A DNA stretch of 46,215 nt. Source: an uncultured Eubacterium sp. (lineage in GTDB: Bacteria > Bacillota > Clostridia > Lachnospirales > Lachnospiraceae). Shown here one piece after another: positions 32,000 to 40,605 of this stretch. The stretch's first letter is position 1. The number at the start of each line of letters is the position of its first letter. The DNA is taken from contig CAJTVR010000029.1 in the NCBI GenBank assembly GCA_910580075.1, positions 1 through 46,215 on the forward strand, read 5' to 3'. Made by a program: the position numbers and the translations under genes. The notes beneath the pieces are model-generated. The model made no database searches. It saw only the letters and a program-made list of their open reading frames with translations, and was not told the DNA's origin.

Positions 32000-34069
32000 G
32001 TGTTTCATTATTTGTTTACAAACGATTTAAGAATACGCAATCTGGAAGAGGCTCTGCGTGAAGCCGGGACATGTTTTGCCGAAAACCGCGTGCCCAGTGC
32101 AGAGGAAGATAAAAATGTGAATAACAATATGAAAACACTGGGCTTTTATTTCAATTTGACAAAAAACAGCCAGTGTGCAAGAGAATGCGCGAAGGGCAAT
32201 GTCAGGCGGGCAGTACTGAACTTTATAAAAAAGTTCCAGTTTCCAAATCCAAGGACAAAAGAATCTTTCGCCCTGGCAGTGGAAGACGGCATTACGATTG
32301 CGCCGATGCGGGTCATTCTCCAGGTGCTGTATCTGCTGCATATGACAAGCGCTTCCCATGAAGCTTATCTGACAATGGATGAAATAGCAGAGTTTATTTT
32401 CTGCAGTGAAGCCGCAGCTAAAAGAAAACAGCCAGATCTGTCTGCGATTATGAAAAATATCAGAGATTCCCGTAGAAACGGAAACAGGGCCAGTTTTTTG
32501 TCAGATGACGACAATGAAATGAAACAGAAAGGCTGCTTCTGGCATCAGTGTAAAAGGCAGCTGCGTGAAATGGTAAAAGTGCTCTGCTGGTCGGGATGTG
32601 TGCAGGAAACAAAAAAAGGCATTATCGAAATTTATCATGAAGGACTGACAAGAGACAATAAGGCAGATTTGTTTGAAATCCTTACCTATACGAAGATGTG
32701 GACTCCGCAGAACTGTCTGGATTTTCATGAATATAAACGGGCGTATCAGCAGTATATGGACATAAGGCTGGCAGATACCGGCGGATTATCCGGCAGCGGA
32801 AACAGCGGCGGCGTTCCGCTGTATGGAAATGAGGGCGGCCAGCTTTCGTTTCAAATGCCGGACCAGTACATAAGCCAGCCGGGCCAGCAAGAGCAGAGCC
32901 AGGGGGTTCAGCATCCGGATCAGGTCATCAGCCAGACCGTGTATCAGACAGCAGGCCGGACTAGTGATGTTCCGGGTGTACAGCATCCGGAACAGAGCGC
33001 AGATATGGCATCTCCAGGGACATTTAAGGGAATCTTCCGGCAGAAAAAAGAGATTGTGTACCACACAAAACTGCAGTCTGGATTTGACCGCAACAGGATT
33101 GTATTCGGCGCTCCGGGAACAGGAAAAAGCTATCTGCTGAATGAAGATGCAAAAGCACTGCTTAAGAATACGTCCGGGAGTTTTGAGCGGGTAACATTTC
33201 ATCCTGACTATTCCTATGCACAGTTTGCAGGGACTTATAAGCCGGTGTCTGATGCAGAGACTATTTCTTATCAGTTTGTGCCAGGGCCTTTTATGCGCGT
33301 CTATGCGGATGCGCTGGCCAGCGGGAGCACGGGAAATCCGCAGCCGCATATTCTTTTGGTCGAAGAAATTAACAGAGCCAGGGTAGCGGCTGTATTTGGC
33401 GATATTTTCCAGCTGCTTGACCGTGATGCGGATGGGGTGAGCGAATACCGCATCCAGGCATCGGAAGATATCCGCAGATATCTGGCAGAAAAACTGGGCG
33501 GTCTGCCGGATGATCATCAGTATCTGCGGCTTCCGGATAATCTGTTTATCTGGGCCACCATGAACAGTGCAGACCAGGGCGTCTATCCGATGGATACAGC
33601 ATTTAAACGCAGATGGGATTTCCAGTATATCGGCATAGACGAATCTGCTGAAAAGGTAAAAAATTATGAAATTCCTCTTGGGATGGGGAAACACCGCAGA
33701 TACGTGAACTGGAATGAGCTGCGCAGTGAAATTAACCGTATTCTGGCCCGGGAATGCAGAGTGAATGAAGACAAGCTGCTTGGCCCGTTCTTTCTTTCAA
33801 AAACAATGTTAGACAGGGCAATGGCAGACGAAGATAAATTTGTCAGCGCATTCGAGAGCAAGGTGCTGATGTATCTGTTTGAAGATGTTATGAAAATGCG
33901 CCCGGCAAATATTTTCAAAGGACACAGAGGACAGATGATATTTTCAGAAATCTGCAGAGCGTTTGAAGAAACGGGAGAAGAAATCTTCGGACTGCACGGG
34001 CTGTCATATGACAGTCATTCAGACGGGACTGCAGGCTGGCAGCCGGAGGAATCGGCAGAGCAGCGGTAA
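32000..34069 (+). CDS. McrB-like AAA+ NTPase, restriction subunit (LlaJI R1-like)
   Basis: The 689-residue protein begins at GTG 32000 with AGGAGG 7 bases upstream. Residues 1-257 form a helical region with no motif I can name. Residues about 258-345 form a low-complexity Gln/Ser/Gly linker with two GVQHP(D/E)Q repeats. The AAA+ core has Walker A GAPGTGKS (370-377), Walker B ILLVEEINRA and the McrB-type signature MNSADQGVYPMDTAFKRRWD. McrB proteins are GTP-driven hexamers that power a partner nuclease. Here the nuclease gene follows and two C5 methyltransferases precede, so it is the motor of a modification-protected restriction system rather than a methyl-dependent McrBC. Confidence 0.88.
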   Translation: MFHYLFTNDLRIRNLEEALREAGTCFAENRVPSAEEDKNVNNNMKTLGFYFNLTKNSQCARECAKGNVRRAVLNFIKKFQFPNPRTKESFALAVEDGITIAPMRVILQVLYLLHMTSASHEAYLTMDEIAEFIFCSEAAAKRKQPDLSAIMKNIRDSRRNGNRASFLSDDDNEMKQKGCFWHQCKRQLREMVKVLCWSGCVQETKKGIIEIYHEGLTRDNKADLFEILTYTKMWTPQNCLDFHEYKRAYQQYMDIRLADTGGLSGSGNSGGVPLYGNEGGQLSFQMPDQYISQPGQQEQSQGVQHPDQVISQTVYQTAGRTSDVPGVQHPEQSADMASPGTFKGIFRQKKEIVYHTKLQSGFDRNRIVFGAPGTGKSYLLNEDAKALLKNTSGSFERVTFHPDYSYAQFAGTYKPVSDAETISYQFVPGPFMRVYADALASGSTGNPQPHILLVEEINRARVAAVFGDIFQLLDRDADGVSEYRIQASEDIRRYLAEKLGGLPDDHQYLRLPDNLFIWATMNSADQGVYPMDTAFKRRWDFQYIGIDESAEKVKNYEIPLGMGKHRRYVNWNELRSEINRILARECRVNEDKLLGPFFLSKTMLDRAMADEDKFVSAFESKVLMYLFEDVMKMRPANIFKGHRGQMIFSEICRAFEETGEEIFGLHGLSYDSHSDGTAGWQPEESAEQR

Positions 34070-34145
34070 TGCCGGTATATATCCTGAAAGCAGACTGGAA
34101 TTTGTATTTTCATACGGTTCTGATTCTGCAGAGAGGCGGGTGTGT

Positions 34146-35681
34146 ATGGCAAACGGTTTTTTTCGGGAACGCAGACATTATCAGCTGCATGAGATTGCAA
34201 ATGAGCTTCAGGTCACGATAGAAGAAGCGAAACGGCTGACAGGCACATTAAAGAAGTATGGGATTGTGAAAGCAGTCCAGGCATCTGATGCACAGTACGG
34301 AGAATTCACGGACCAGGATGCCGTTCTTGCCGATGTGAGTGAAGACTATAACGGAATAGATTACATATTTGATTTTGTAGGAGTTGTCCTGGCCGGGGAA
34401 AATCTGTTCCAGTGCTATCCGAAATACATCCAGTCAGAAACGAAGCCGTTTAGTCAGCTGAAACAGGTGCTTAAGGTGATTAAAAAATATAATGAAAAAG
34501 CACAGATGTTTTATTTAAGCGGCGGTGACGGAGAGGATAAAATATTTAATTCTCTTGCTGCAGCGCTTTATCTGATGGAAGATTATTTTCAGTACGGGCT
34601 GTATACAAACCAGCACGAAATGATAGAGACAAACGGCAGCGGAGGAATTCTCTGGGACAAGACGATTCATGAAACTTTTGCGCTGATTAAAAACGGACAG
34701 CCTTTTTATATGCAGCTGCAGACCCGGAATACGGCGGATAATGAAATGGACTACTTTACAAGGCTCCATGCATGCGTACTGTCTATGTGTACGGAAAAAT
34801 TAAAAGATGCGGGAATTTTAGATTTGTTTGATCTGGCACAGGCAGATTTATCCAGCCAGACACTTGATGATTTCGGGGATACAGATTTTATCAGATACCG
34901 CCTCGAAAGCGAGATGCGGACGCAGTTTGTCACAAGGAAGCAGATACTGTTAAAAACAATGGATGCCTATATTGCTAATGAGAAAGCAGGCAGACAGCAC
35001 AGCAGTTTCAGCTTTTATGGGACAAACAGTTTTCATGTAATATGGGAAAAGGTGTGTGCACATAATTTTGGAAACATGTTAGACAACAGGCTGACGGATC
35101 TGCCTTTAGGGGTACCGGATGCATTTGCCTCCAGTAAAAACAGCAGATTAAAAGAAATCATAGAAAGGCCTGTCTGGCATAAGAAAAATCCCCGGCTGTC
35201 GGATGGCACTGCAGATACGTTAAAACCGGATCTGATCCGCATTTATCCGTTTGGCGGAAACGGGGAGTACTGTTTTGGCATATATGACGCTAAATATTAC
35301 TGCATTGATTTTAAAATCAAAGAAGATGGCTGCAGAGTAACCGGACAGCCGGGAATTGCGGATATTACAAAGCAGTATCTGTACCAGCTGGCTTACGAAG
35401 AATTTATAACGGCGCAGGGATATGATTATGTGCAGAATATGTTTCTGTGCCCGAAAGAAGATGCAGCCCGCAGCAGCCGGGAAATACCAGAAACAGAATA
35501 TGGATACGCTGAAATGGGAATGATGCGTCAGTTTTGTGCACAGGCACTGGAGCATATTACGGTCGTTAAATTAAGCGCACCGGAAATGTTTGAGCTGTAT
35601 CTGGCAGATAAAAAAATAGAAAATCTGCAGGATTATATTCCGGCACCAGGCAGAAAAAGAACTGCATATTACCGGGAATGA
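34146..35681 (+). CDS. LlaJI-family restriction endonuclease (R2-like, PD-(D/E)XK)
   Basis: The protein has 511 residues from ATG 34146. The N terminus has a helix-turn-helix-like stretch (YQLHEIANELQVTIEEAKRL). The catalytic core is PD362 ... IYDAKYY with D381-x-K383, a classic PD-(D/E)XK site. Gene order (C5 MTase, C5 MTase, McrB-like, this gene) matches the lactococcal LlaJI system, in which both restriction subunits are needed for cleavage. The start is uncertain: the open frame extends upstream into mcrB (readings such as ESRLEFVFSYGSDSAERR look protein-like), so a GTG at 34140 or an overlapping start is possible. Confidence 0.8.
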   Translation: MANGFFRERRHYQLHEIANELQVTIEEAKRLTGTLKKYGIVKAVQASDAQYGEFTDQDAVLADVSEDYNGIDYIFDFVGVVLAGENLFQCYPKYIQSETKPFSQLKQVLKVIKKYNEKAQMFYLSGGDGEDKIFNSLAAALYLMEDYFQYGLYTNQHEMIETNGSGGILWDKTIHETFALIKNGQPFYMQLQTRNTADNEMDYFTRLHACVLSMCTEKLKDAGILDLFDLAQADLSSQTLDDFGDTDFIRYRLESEMRTQFVTRKQILLKTMDAYIANEKAGRQHSSFSFYGTNSFHVIWEKVCAHNFGNMLDNRLTDLPLGVPDAFASSKNSRLKEIIERPVWHKKNPRLSDGTADTLKPDLIRIYPFGGNGEYCFGIYDAKYYCIDFKIKEDGCRVTGQPGIADITKQYLYQLAYEEFITAQGYDYVQNMFLCPKEDAARSSREIPETEYGYAEMGMMRQFCAQALEHITVVKLSAPEMFELYLADKKIENLQDYIPAPGRKRTAYYRE

Positions 35682-35723
35682 ACGCATCATCTGCTCATCT
35701 GCATATAAGAGGAGGTACTGTAT

Positions 35724-36188
35724 ATGGATACGCTTACTCCGGAGCAGCGGCATAAAAATATGAAAAACATTAAATCAAAAGACACTAAAATAGAAGTGCT
35801 TTTGAGAAAAGCGTTATGGAAAAAAGGGATTAAATACAGAAAAAACTGTAAAGATCTTCCAGGCAGGCCGGACATCGTGATTACTAAATATAAAATTGCC
35901 ATTTTCTGCGACGGAGAGTTTTTTCACGGAAAAGACTGGGAAATGCAAAGACCCAGGCTGGAAAAAGGGGACAACGGCGCATACTGGGTAAACAAAATAT
36001 CCAGAAACAGAGAGAGGGATGATGAGGTAAATAAACAGCTGCTGTTTCAGGGATGGACAGTCATCCGTTTCTGGGGCAGTGATATTAAAAAAAATACCGA
36101 TGCATGTGTGAAGGTGGTCGAAGAAACCATTTTTGATTTGATGATGACACAGGAGAAAGACGATTTCGAAGATGATTTAGAAAGATGA
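35724..36188 (+). CDS. vsr: Very short patch repair (Vsr-type) DNA mismatch endonuclease
   Basis: The 154-residue protein nicks 5' of the T in T:G mismatches that arise from 5-methylcytosine deamination. Motifs: MKNIKSKDTKIE, GRPDIVI with D50, and FCDGEFFHGKDW with H68, equivalent to D51 and H69 of the E. coli enzyme. The end WTVIRFWGSDIKKN is also typical. AGGAGG lies 11 bases upstream. It fits its neighbours: two C5 methyltransferases create the mutation hotspots it repairs. The last codons (DDFEDDLER) already belong to the first unit of a 40-bp tandem repeat, so the C terminus may have been replaced by repeat sequence. Confidence 0.92.
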   Translation: MDTLTPEQRHKNMKNIKSKDTKIEVLLRKALWKKGIKYRKNCKDLPGRPDIVITKYKIAIFCDGEFFHGKDWEMQRPRLEKGDNGAYWVNKISRNRERDDEVNKQLLFQGWTVIRFWGSDIKKNTDACVKVVEETIFDLMMTQEKDDFEDDLER

Positions 36189-36300
36189 TTTAGATAAAGG
36201 CGATTTCGAAGATGATTTAGAAAGATGATTTAGATAAAGGCGATTTAGGAAGACGATTTAGATAAAGACGTAAATACGATTTAGGTAAAGACGGTTTAGT
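36161..36300 (+). repeat. 40-bp tandem repeat starting in the vsr 3' end
   Basis: Units at 36161-36200 and 36201-36240 (cgatttcgaagatgatttag, then aaagatgatttagataaagg) are identical. Degenerate shorter copies (cgatttag, gataaagacg) follow to about 36300. The vsr stop codon lies inside the first unit. As 40 is not a multiple of three, further units cannot extend the protein in frame. Confidence 0.9.
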
Positions 36301-36324
36301 AGATGAATTTCTGCTTGCGGGCCC

Positions 36325-36356
36325 GAGTCTGGCAGCTGGTAAAGCAGGCCAGACTC
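36325..36356. terminator. Hairpin between vsr and helD
   Basis: gagtctggc (36325-36333) pairs with gccagactc (36348-36356); the flanking gccc and cggc partly extend the stem. There is no T tract. It lies in the convergent gap and may stop or slow transcription from either side. Confidence 0.4.
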
Positions 36357-36414
36357 TTCCCGGCAGCAGGTTTAAACCTCAGTTCGAAGTGCACTCTCAC
36401 CTGTCAGTTTTGCA

Positions 36415-38589
36415 TCAGGAAGCTGCCGATATCAGAGGACTAATATCTTTTTCGCTAAATAAACTGAGCCTGTGAAGCGCTCTAGTACAGGCAACATATA
36501 AAAGGTTTTTATCATCTGCATCATAGTAACTGCGGCTGTCCGCATCGCAGATTAAAACGGCGTCAAATTCCAGCCCCTTTGACATATACACTGGTATAAT
36601 AAACACACCCTGTACATCTGCTGTGCTTTCGCTGCGGATAAGCTGAATATCCAGCCTGTGCTCTAATTTTTGAAATAAGCGGGCGGCACTGGCTTCGGTT
36701 TTGCAAATCAGGCCTATGGATTCAAATCCTTTTTCCTGGCATAACGTTACTTCTTTCACAATCTGATCGGCAAAGATATCGCAGTTTCCAGCTTTGAATA
36801 TTTCAGGTCTGTCTCCTTCCCTGTTAAAACTTTGTATGTCCGGACTGCAGTCAATGAATTTTAAACTATATTTTAAAATCTCATTGGTACAGCGGAAACT
36901 TTTGTCTAACAGAATAAGGGCAGATTTTTTCCTGTTCAGTATTTTTTGAATCTGATCGTATAACGACAGGTCCTCCTGTTTTGCGAGGGTCTGGTGCATA
37001 TCCCCTAAAATAGTATATTTAGCGTTCGGGAATAATAAGCTGAAAATATGATACTGGAGCGGGTAATAGTCCTGGGCCTCGTCAATCACTGTCTGCTTAA
37101 TGTTTTTATACTGGTTAGTTCCATATATTTTTAAATATAAATAAGCAGCTGCAATGGCATCATCATAGTACAGGCAGTCCGCCTGCAGATTTTCTCTTGT
37201 AAATTCCCAGAGTTTCTTTATGTTTTCTGACGGTTCATTCTGCATCAGACTGTAAAAATAGGCTTCATCGCTGAATAATTTTTTATAAAGATCTAAAACG
37301 TCAGCTTTAGTAAAGTTCTGCATCTGCTGCCTGATCAGATTCTTTGCTTCGTTCTGTCCCCGGCTGTTTCCGGTTCCAAAGATCTGTTCCAGAACAAAAT
37401 CTTCTAACTGTTCCAGCTTTGTGCCTAACAGCGTTTCTTCTCTTTCAATGATTTTATCCCTCAGAACCTGTTTCGTAACAACACAGGATCCTTCATGCCA
37501 GACATCTTCTAATTCTATCCACTGGTATGGGATATCATGAACAAAGCGGTCTAATATTCCTGTAAAAAGTTCAGATGTTTTAAATTCTATGCTGTCTTTC
37601 AAGATATCTCTGTGCTGTGAATGTGTCATTAACGATTCTAAAAATTCATTTTTCTGCTGAAATTTCCGGTCTTTTAATAACATGCTTAGAATATCGTCAA
37701 ATACGGCAGTAACTACATGATCTTCTCCCAGTTCAGGCAGCACATTAGAAATGTACTGTTCGAATATAGAATTAGGAGAAATAATCATAATATTATTTGC
37801 AGACAGCTTTGCCTGTAACCCCTGGTACATCAGATAAGCAGCCCGGTGGAGCGCAATAGATGTTTTACCGCTTCCGGCTACGCCCTGTACCATTAGCAGG
37901 TCATTTTCCATATCTCTGATTACAATGTCCTGGTCCTGCTGGATTGTTTCAACGATTGCTTTCATTTTTGCAGTGGTATTTTGTGATAACAGCTGCCTTA
38001 AAAATTCATCTACAATCTGTACATCTGAATCAAAGAAATATTCCAGCGTTCCGTTTTTTATTTCGTACTGGCGCTTTAAACTGAGTTCCCCGGTAATCCG
38101 TCCGCATGGAGCGTCATAAAAGGCTTTTCCAGCCATAAAACGGTAAAAAACACTGGCAAGCGGAGATCTCCAGTCATAAACACACATCTGCTCATGATTT
38201 TTATTCTTTAAGGAAGAGCGTCCGATATATATTTTCTCAAATTCATCCTCATCATCAAATTTAAAATCAATCCTGGCAAAATAAGGCGATCTGATCATAT
38301 TTTTCAGCAAAAGTATTTTATGTTCTTCGTCTTCATAATCGGCTATTTTATCTGTAACAGGATTCATATACTGGCTTAATTCGACAAGTGCTTCAAAACC
38401 GTCCGAAGAGTACAGGCTGGTAATGCCATGCGATGTGTTTTCACGCACTTCTTTTTTTGCTTCCATAATTTCTTCTTTTTTTCTTTCAGCTGCTGACTCA
38501 GCCTGATTTAACTGCTCAGAGGCTAAAGATATTGTCTGTTTCAGCCTGGCTTCTTCGTATTCTCTTTCTGGATGCAGATTCTCTGTCAT
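36415..38589 (-). CDS. helD: HelD-like superfamily 1 helicase / RNA polymerase-recycling motor
   Basis: The 724-residue protein has an N-terminal coiled coil (about 5-55, REYEEARLKQTISLASEQL), the antenna-like part that in HelD inserts into the RNA polymerase secondary channel. A UvrD-like ATPase follows: Walker A GVAGSGKT (236-243, QGVAGSGKTSIALHR), Walker B/DEAQ VIDEAQDY, and the late motifs SKGLEFDAVLI and LLYVACTRALHRL. HelD removes stalled RNA polymerase from DNA. It might instead be a defence-island UvrD helicase, but the N-terminal coiled coil and Phe-Asp-rich region (IDFKFDDEDE) favour HelD. AAGGAGG precedes the ATG. Confidence 0.86.
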   Translation of the reverse strand: MTENLHPEREYEEARLKQTISLASEQLNQAESAAERKKEEIMEAKKEVRENTSHGITSLYSSDGFEALVELSQYMNPVTDKIADYEDEEHKILLLKNMIRSPYFARIDFKFDDEDEFEKIYIGRSSLKNKNHEQMCVYDWRSPLASVFYRFMAGKAFYDAPCGRITGELSLKRQYEIKNGTLEYFFDSDVQIVDEFLRQLLSQNTTAKMKAIVETIQQDQDIVIRDMENDLLMVQGVAGSGKTSIALHRAAYLMYQGLQAKLSANNIMIISPNSIFEQYISNVLPELGEDHVVTAVFDDILSMLLKDRKFQQKNEFLESLMTHSQHRDILKDSIEFKTSELFTGILDRFVHDIPYQWIELEDVWHEGSCVVTKQVLRDKIIEREETLLGTKLEQLEDFVLEQIFGTGNSRGQNEAKNLIRQQMQNFTKADVLDLYKKLFSDEAYFYSLMQNEPSENIKKLWEFTRENLQADCLYYDDAIAAAYLYLKIYGTNQYKNIKQTVIDEAQDYYPLQYHIFSLLFPNAKYTILGDMHQTLAKQEDLSLYDQIQKILNRKKSALILLDKSFRCTNEILKYSLKFIDCSPDIQSFNREGDRPEIFKAGNCDIFADQIVKEVTLCQEKGFESIGLICKTEASAARLFQKLEHRLDIQLIRSESTADVQGVFIIPVYMSKGLEFDAVLICDADSRSYYDADDKNLLYVACTRALHRLSLFSEKDISPLISAAS

Positions 38590-38731
38590 AACTACGACCT
38601 CCTTAAAAACAAAAGAAAAAGGTTTACTGATTTGCTGCCAGGCTAGTTTAGCATACGCTGCCCTGTATGAACAGTCTTGTATTCATGAAGTTTATATGGT
38701 ATGATTACAGTGGGAAAAAGAATGATGCGGA

Positions 38732-38989
38732 GAAACTTTTTCCTTTTTCTGTTCCGCCTTCGAACAGTAAGAAATTCTAAATTTTCTGCTTCCAGGCTGT
38801 GTCAGCGGACGGACCGGTGCCTGATGCCCTGGCGTTACAGCATGCTTTATGCAGTGGCTCTGGCAGGCACCTTTTGGGGCTTCCGCGTTTTCTGCAGCGG
38901 CAGACAGTGAGCCCCAAATCCTGGATATGAGGCAGAAAATTAAGAATTTCTAACTGTTCTTCGGAGTCACAGAAAAAGGAAAAAGTTTC
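38732..38989. repeat. Dispersed palindromic element, copy C (complete, 258 bp)
   Basis: The terminal inverted repeats, gaaactttttcctttttctg (38732-38751) and its complement (38970-38989), are perfect over 20 bp. A second arm, gaacagtaagaaattctaaa near 38761, pairs with 26 of 28 bases near 38935-38965. The core at 38798-38880 is about 80 percent like that of copy A. The right end overlaps the stop codon of the decayed acetyltransferase next to it. The whole could fold into a long branched hairpin as RNA. Confidence 0.88.
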
Positions 38990-39599
38990 ATTTTGTATTT
39001 TTAACGGTTTCCCAGATTTCGTCGTCAAACATCCTGTCTTTATAATAGTATTTTCTGTCCTCTTCTGTAATTTCCCTGATGACTCTGCACGGGCTGCCTG
39101 CTGCGAGCACTCCGGACGGAATATCTTTTGTTACCACGCTCCCAGCGCCGATGACAGTATCAGATCCGATTGTGATACCTGGCAGAACGACACAGTTTCC
39201 GCCAATCCATACGCGGTCTCCAATTGTAATCGGTATCCCGTATCATATGCTGATTTCCTGCTTTGCGGATGTCCGGCTGTATACAGGCAGACAAATGGTC
39301 CGAACAGTACGTTATCCCCGATGGTAATTTTCCCGACGTCCAGCATGGTACAGTATGCGTTTGCATAAAAACTTTCACCGGCTTCGATATTTCCAAACTC
39401 ACAATGAAACGGCGGTTCAAAGTACATTTTCTTTTTATGTTCAATGCCGGCTTCGTGCAGGTATTTCATTCCCTGTTATCTGTCAAACGGCATGTATTCG
39501 TTGTAACTGCGTATCAGACGCTTTGCTTTCAGCTGGTCTTCTAAAATAGACGTCTGTCATATATGCCATTTCGCTGTCTTTCCTTGTTTTGTTATCCAT
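38988..39599 (-). pseudogene. Decayed hexapeptide O-acetyltransferase (maltose/galactoside type)
   Basis: Read on the minus strand from ATG 39599, the pieces lie in different frames. MDNKTRKDSEMAYMTDVYF comes first, then DQLKAKRLIRSYNEYMPFD. IEHKKKMYFEPPFHCEFG and IGDNVLFGPFVCLYTAGHP follow, then ITIGDRVWIGGNCVVLPGI and GAGSVVTKDIPSGVLAAGSP. The order matches a LacA/Maa-type enzyme with its left-handed beta-helix and active-site His (TAGHP). At least three frame changes and one stop break it. The final KNTK-stop uses the last bases of the adjacent palindromic element. Confidence 0.88.
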
Positions 39600-39889
39600 T
39601 ATTATAAGCTGCCTTTCTGCGAAAGGCAGCAATGCGTCATGAAACATGCTGGCTTTCGCTTCTATCTTTCTTCTGATATGATTTGTATGTAAGGCTGTCA
39701 CACTACAGGACACGCGGAGGTGAGTGGCCGGGCTGTATGGCGGCATCCCGCATTATTATATGCTGTCGGTCATCCGTTAAGGCATCAATAAATGGGCACA
39801 TAACGTGGCCCGTAAAATTATCTCTTCCAAAATCGACTCGATTTTGCCGAATGGTTAGTTACTGCCAGTTTTATAACTTTAAATTATCA

Positions 39890-40160
39890 GGAGGTTATTT
39901 TATTATCGATTAAAATTCTCAAAAAAACTGTTGTGGACTTGATGTCCATAAAACCTGGATCTTTGCCTGTATCGGTATTGTGGATTCTCATAATCGTACA
40001 GAATATAAGCAGGCTCGCATTTTTCCTTTACGAAAGGTTTGCAAGAGCTGTGTGACGTGACTGGCTTGCTAAATATAACTACGGATATGTTTACATGGAA
40101 TTTGCCAGCAAGTATTAGATTCCGGTTTTCAATATCTTTAGAGAAGAATAACATCTGGTT
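39890..40160 (+). mobile_element. IS110-family transposase fragment
   Basis: NCCGLDVHKTWIFACIGIVD, from about 39929, is the N-terminal DEDD-type start of IS110 transposases (GLDVHK). After a frame change it continues DWLAKYNYGYVYMEFASKY, stop, IPVFNIFREE, matching the conserved WLxxY ... ME(S)TGKYWIPVFN region. AGGAGG lies at 39890-39895. The rest of the transposase is missing. A perfect 8-bp inverted repeat, aaaatcga/tcgatttt (39829-39845), lies just upstream. It is inactive. Confidence 0.75.
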
Positions 40161-40169
40161 TACTCTATG

Positions 40170-40288
40170 AAAGGGAGAGCTGTACGCCGGAATAGGAAGA
40201 ATTAATTCGGCTTCGTAAGGAAAACCGGTATCTGAAAATGGAGAACGGCATTTTAAAACAAGCGGCGCTGGTCTTAGGACGAAAGTAA
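40170..40288 (+). mobile_element. IS3-family OrfA fragment
   Basis: EELIRLRKENRYLKMENGIL followed by KQAALVLGRK and a stop (40196-40288) is the C-terminal leucine-zipper end of IS3-type OrfA. No OrfB with a DDE site follows. It is joined head to tail to the IS110 scrap, so this is a graveyard of insertions. Confidence 0.75.
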
Positions 40289-40605
40289 GATACTTGCAAT
40301 GAACCGGAAACAAAAAATATCCTGGGCCGCCAGTTCCAGTGCAAGGGATAAAGGAATGCTGTAATAAGCGGTTTGACGCATGTAAGGGCAAGAGCAGCTG
40401 GAATTACATATGTATACCTGCTGGCCTTTATAACCGGGAAATCACAGGTCCCAGTGCAAGGGGTGGGTGCTGCTCCAACAAGCAGAAACTGCGGCTTTCG
40501 GCATCGCCGAAGACGGCAGTTTCGAGCCTTTGTGGGATCAAGGACACTGCTTGCAAGTTAGTAAAGTGGATGCCCCATTTTACATCACTTGCTGATTTAA
40601 GCTGG
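40289..40605. other. Gap before the type IIG-like gene, with one hairpin
   Basis: There is no gene I can support. An imperfect inverted repeat lies at 40486-40522: aaactgcggctttcggc pairs with gccgaagacggcagttt around atc, one mismatch and one bulge. On the minus strand it lies downstream of the methylase gene and could be its terminator, but it stands 84 bases past the stop and has no strong T tract. Confidence 0.45.

Noticed and set aside
32000..35681. Classic McrBC methyl-dependent restriction
   Set aside because: The operon includes two C5 methyltransferases that would create the target, and the second subunit looks like the LlaJI nuclease rather than McrC.
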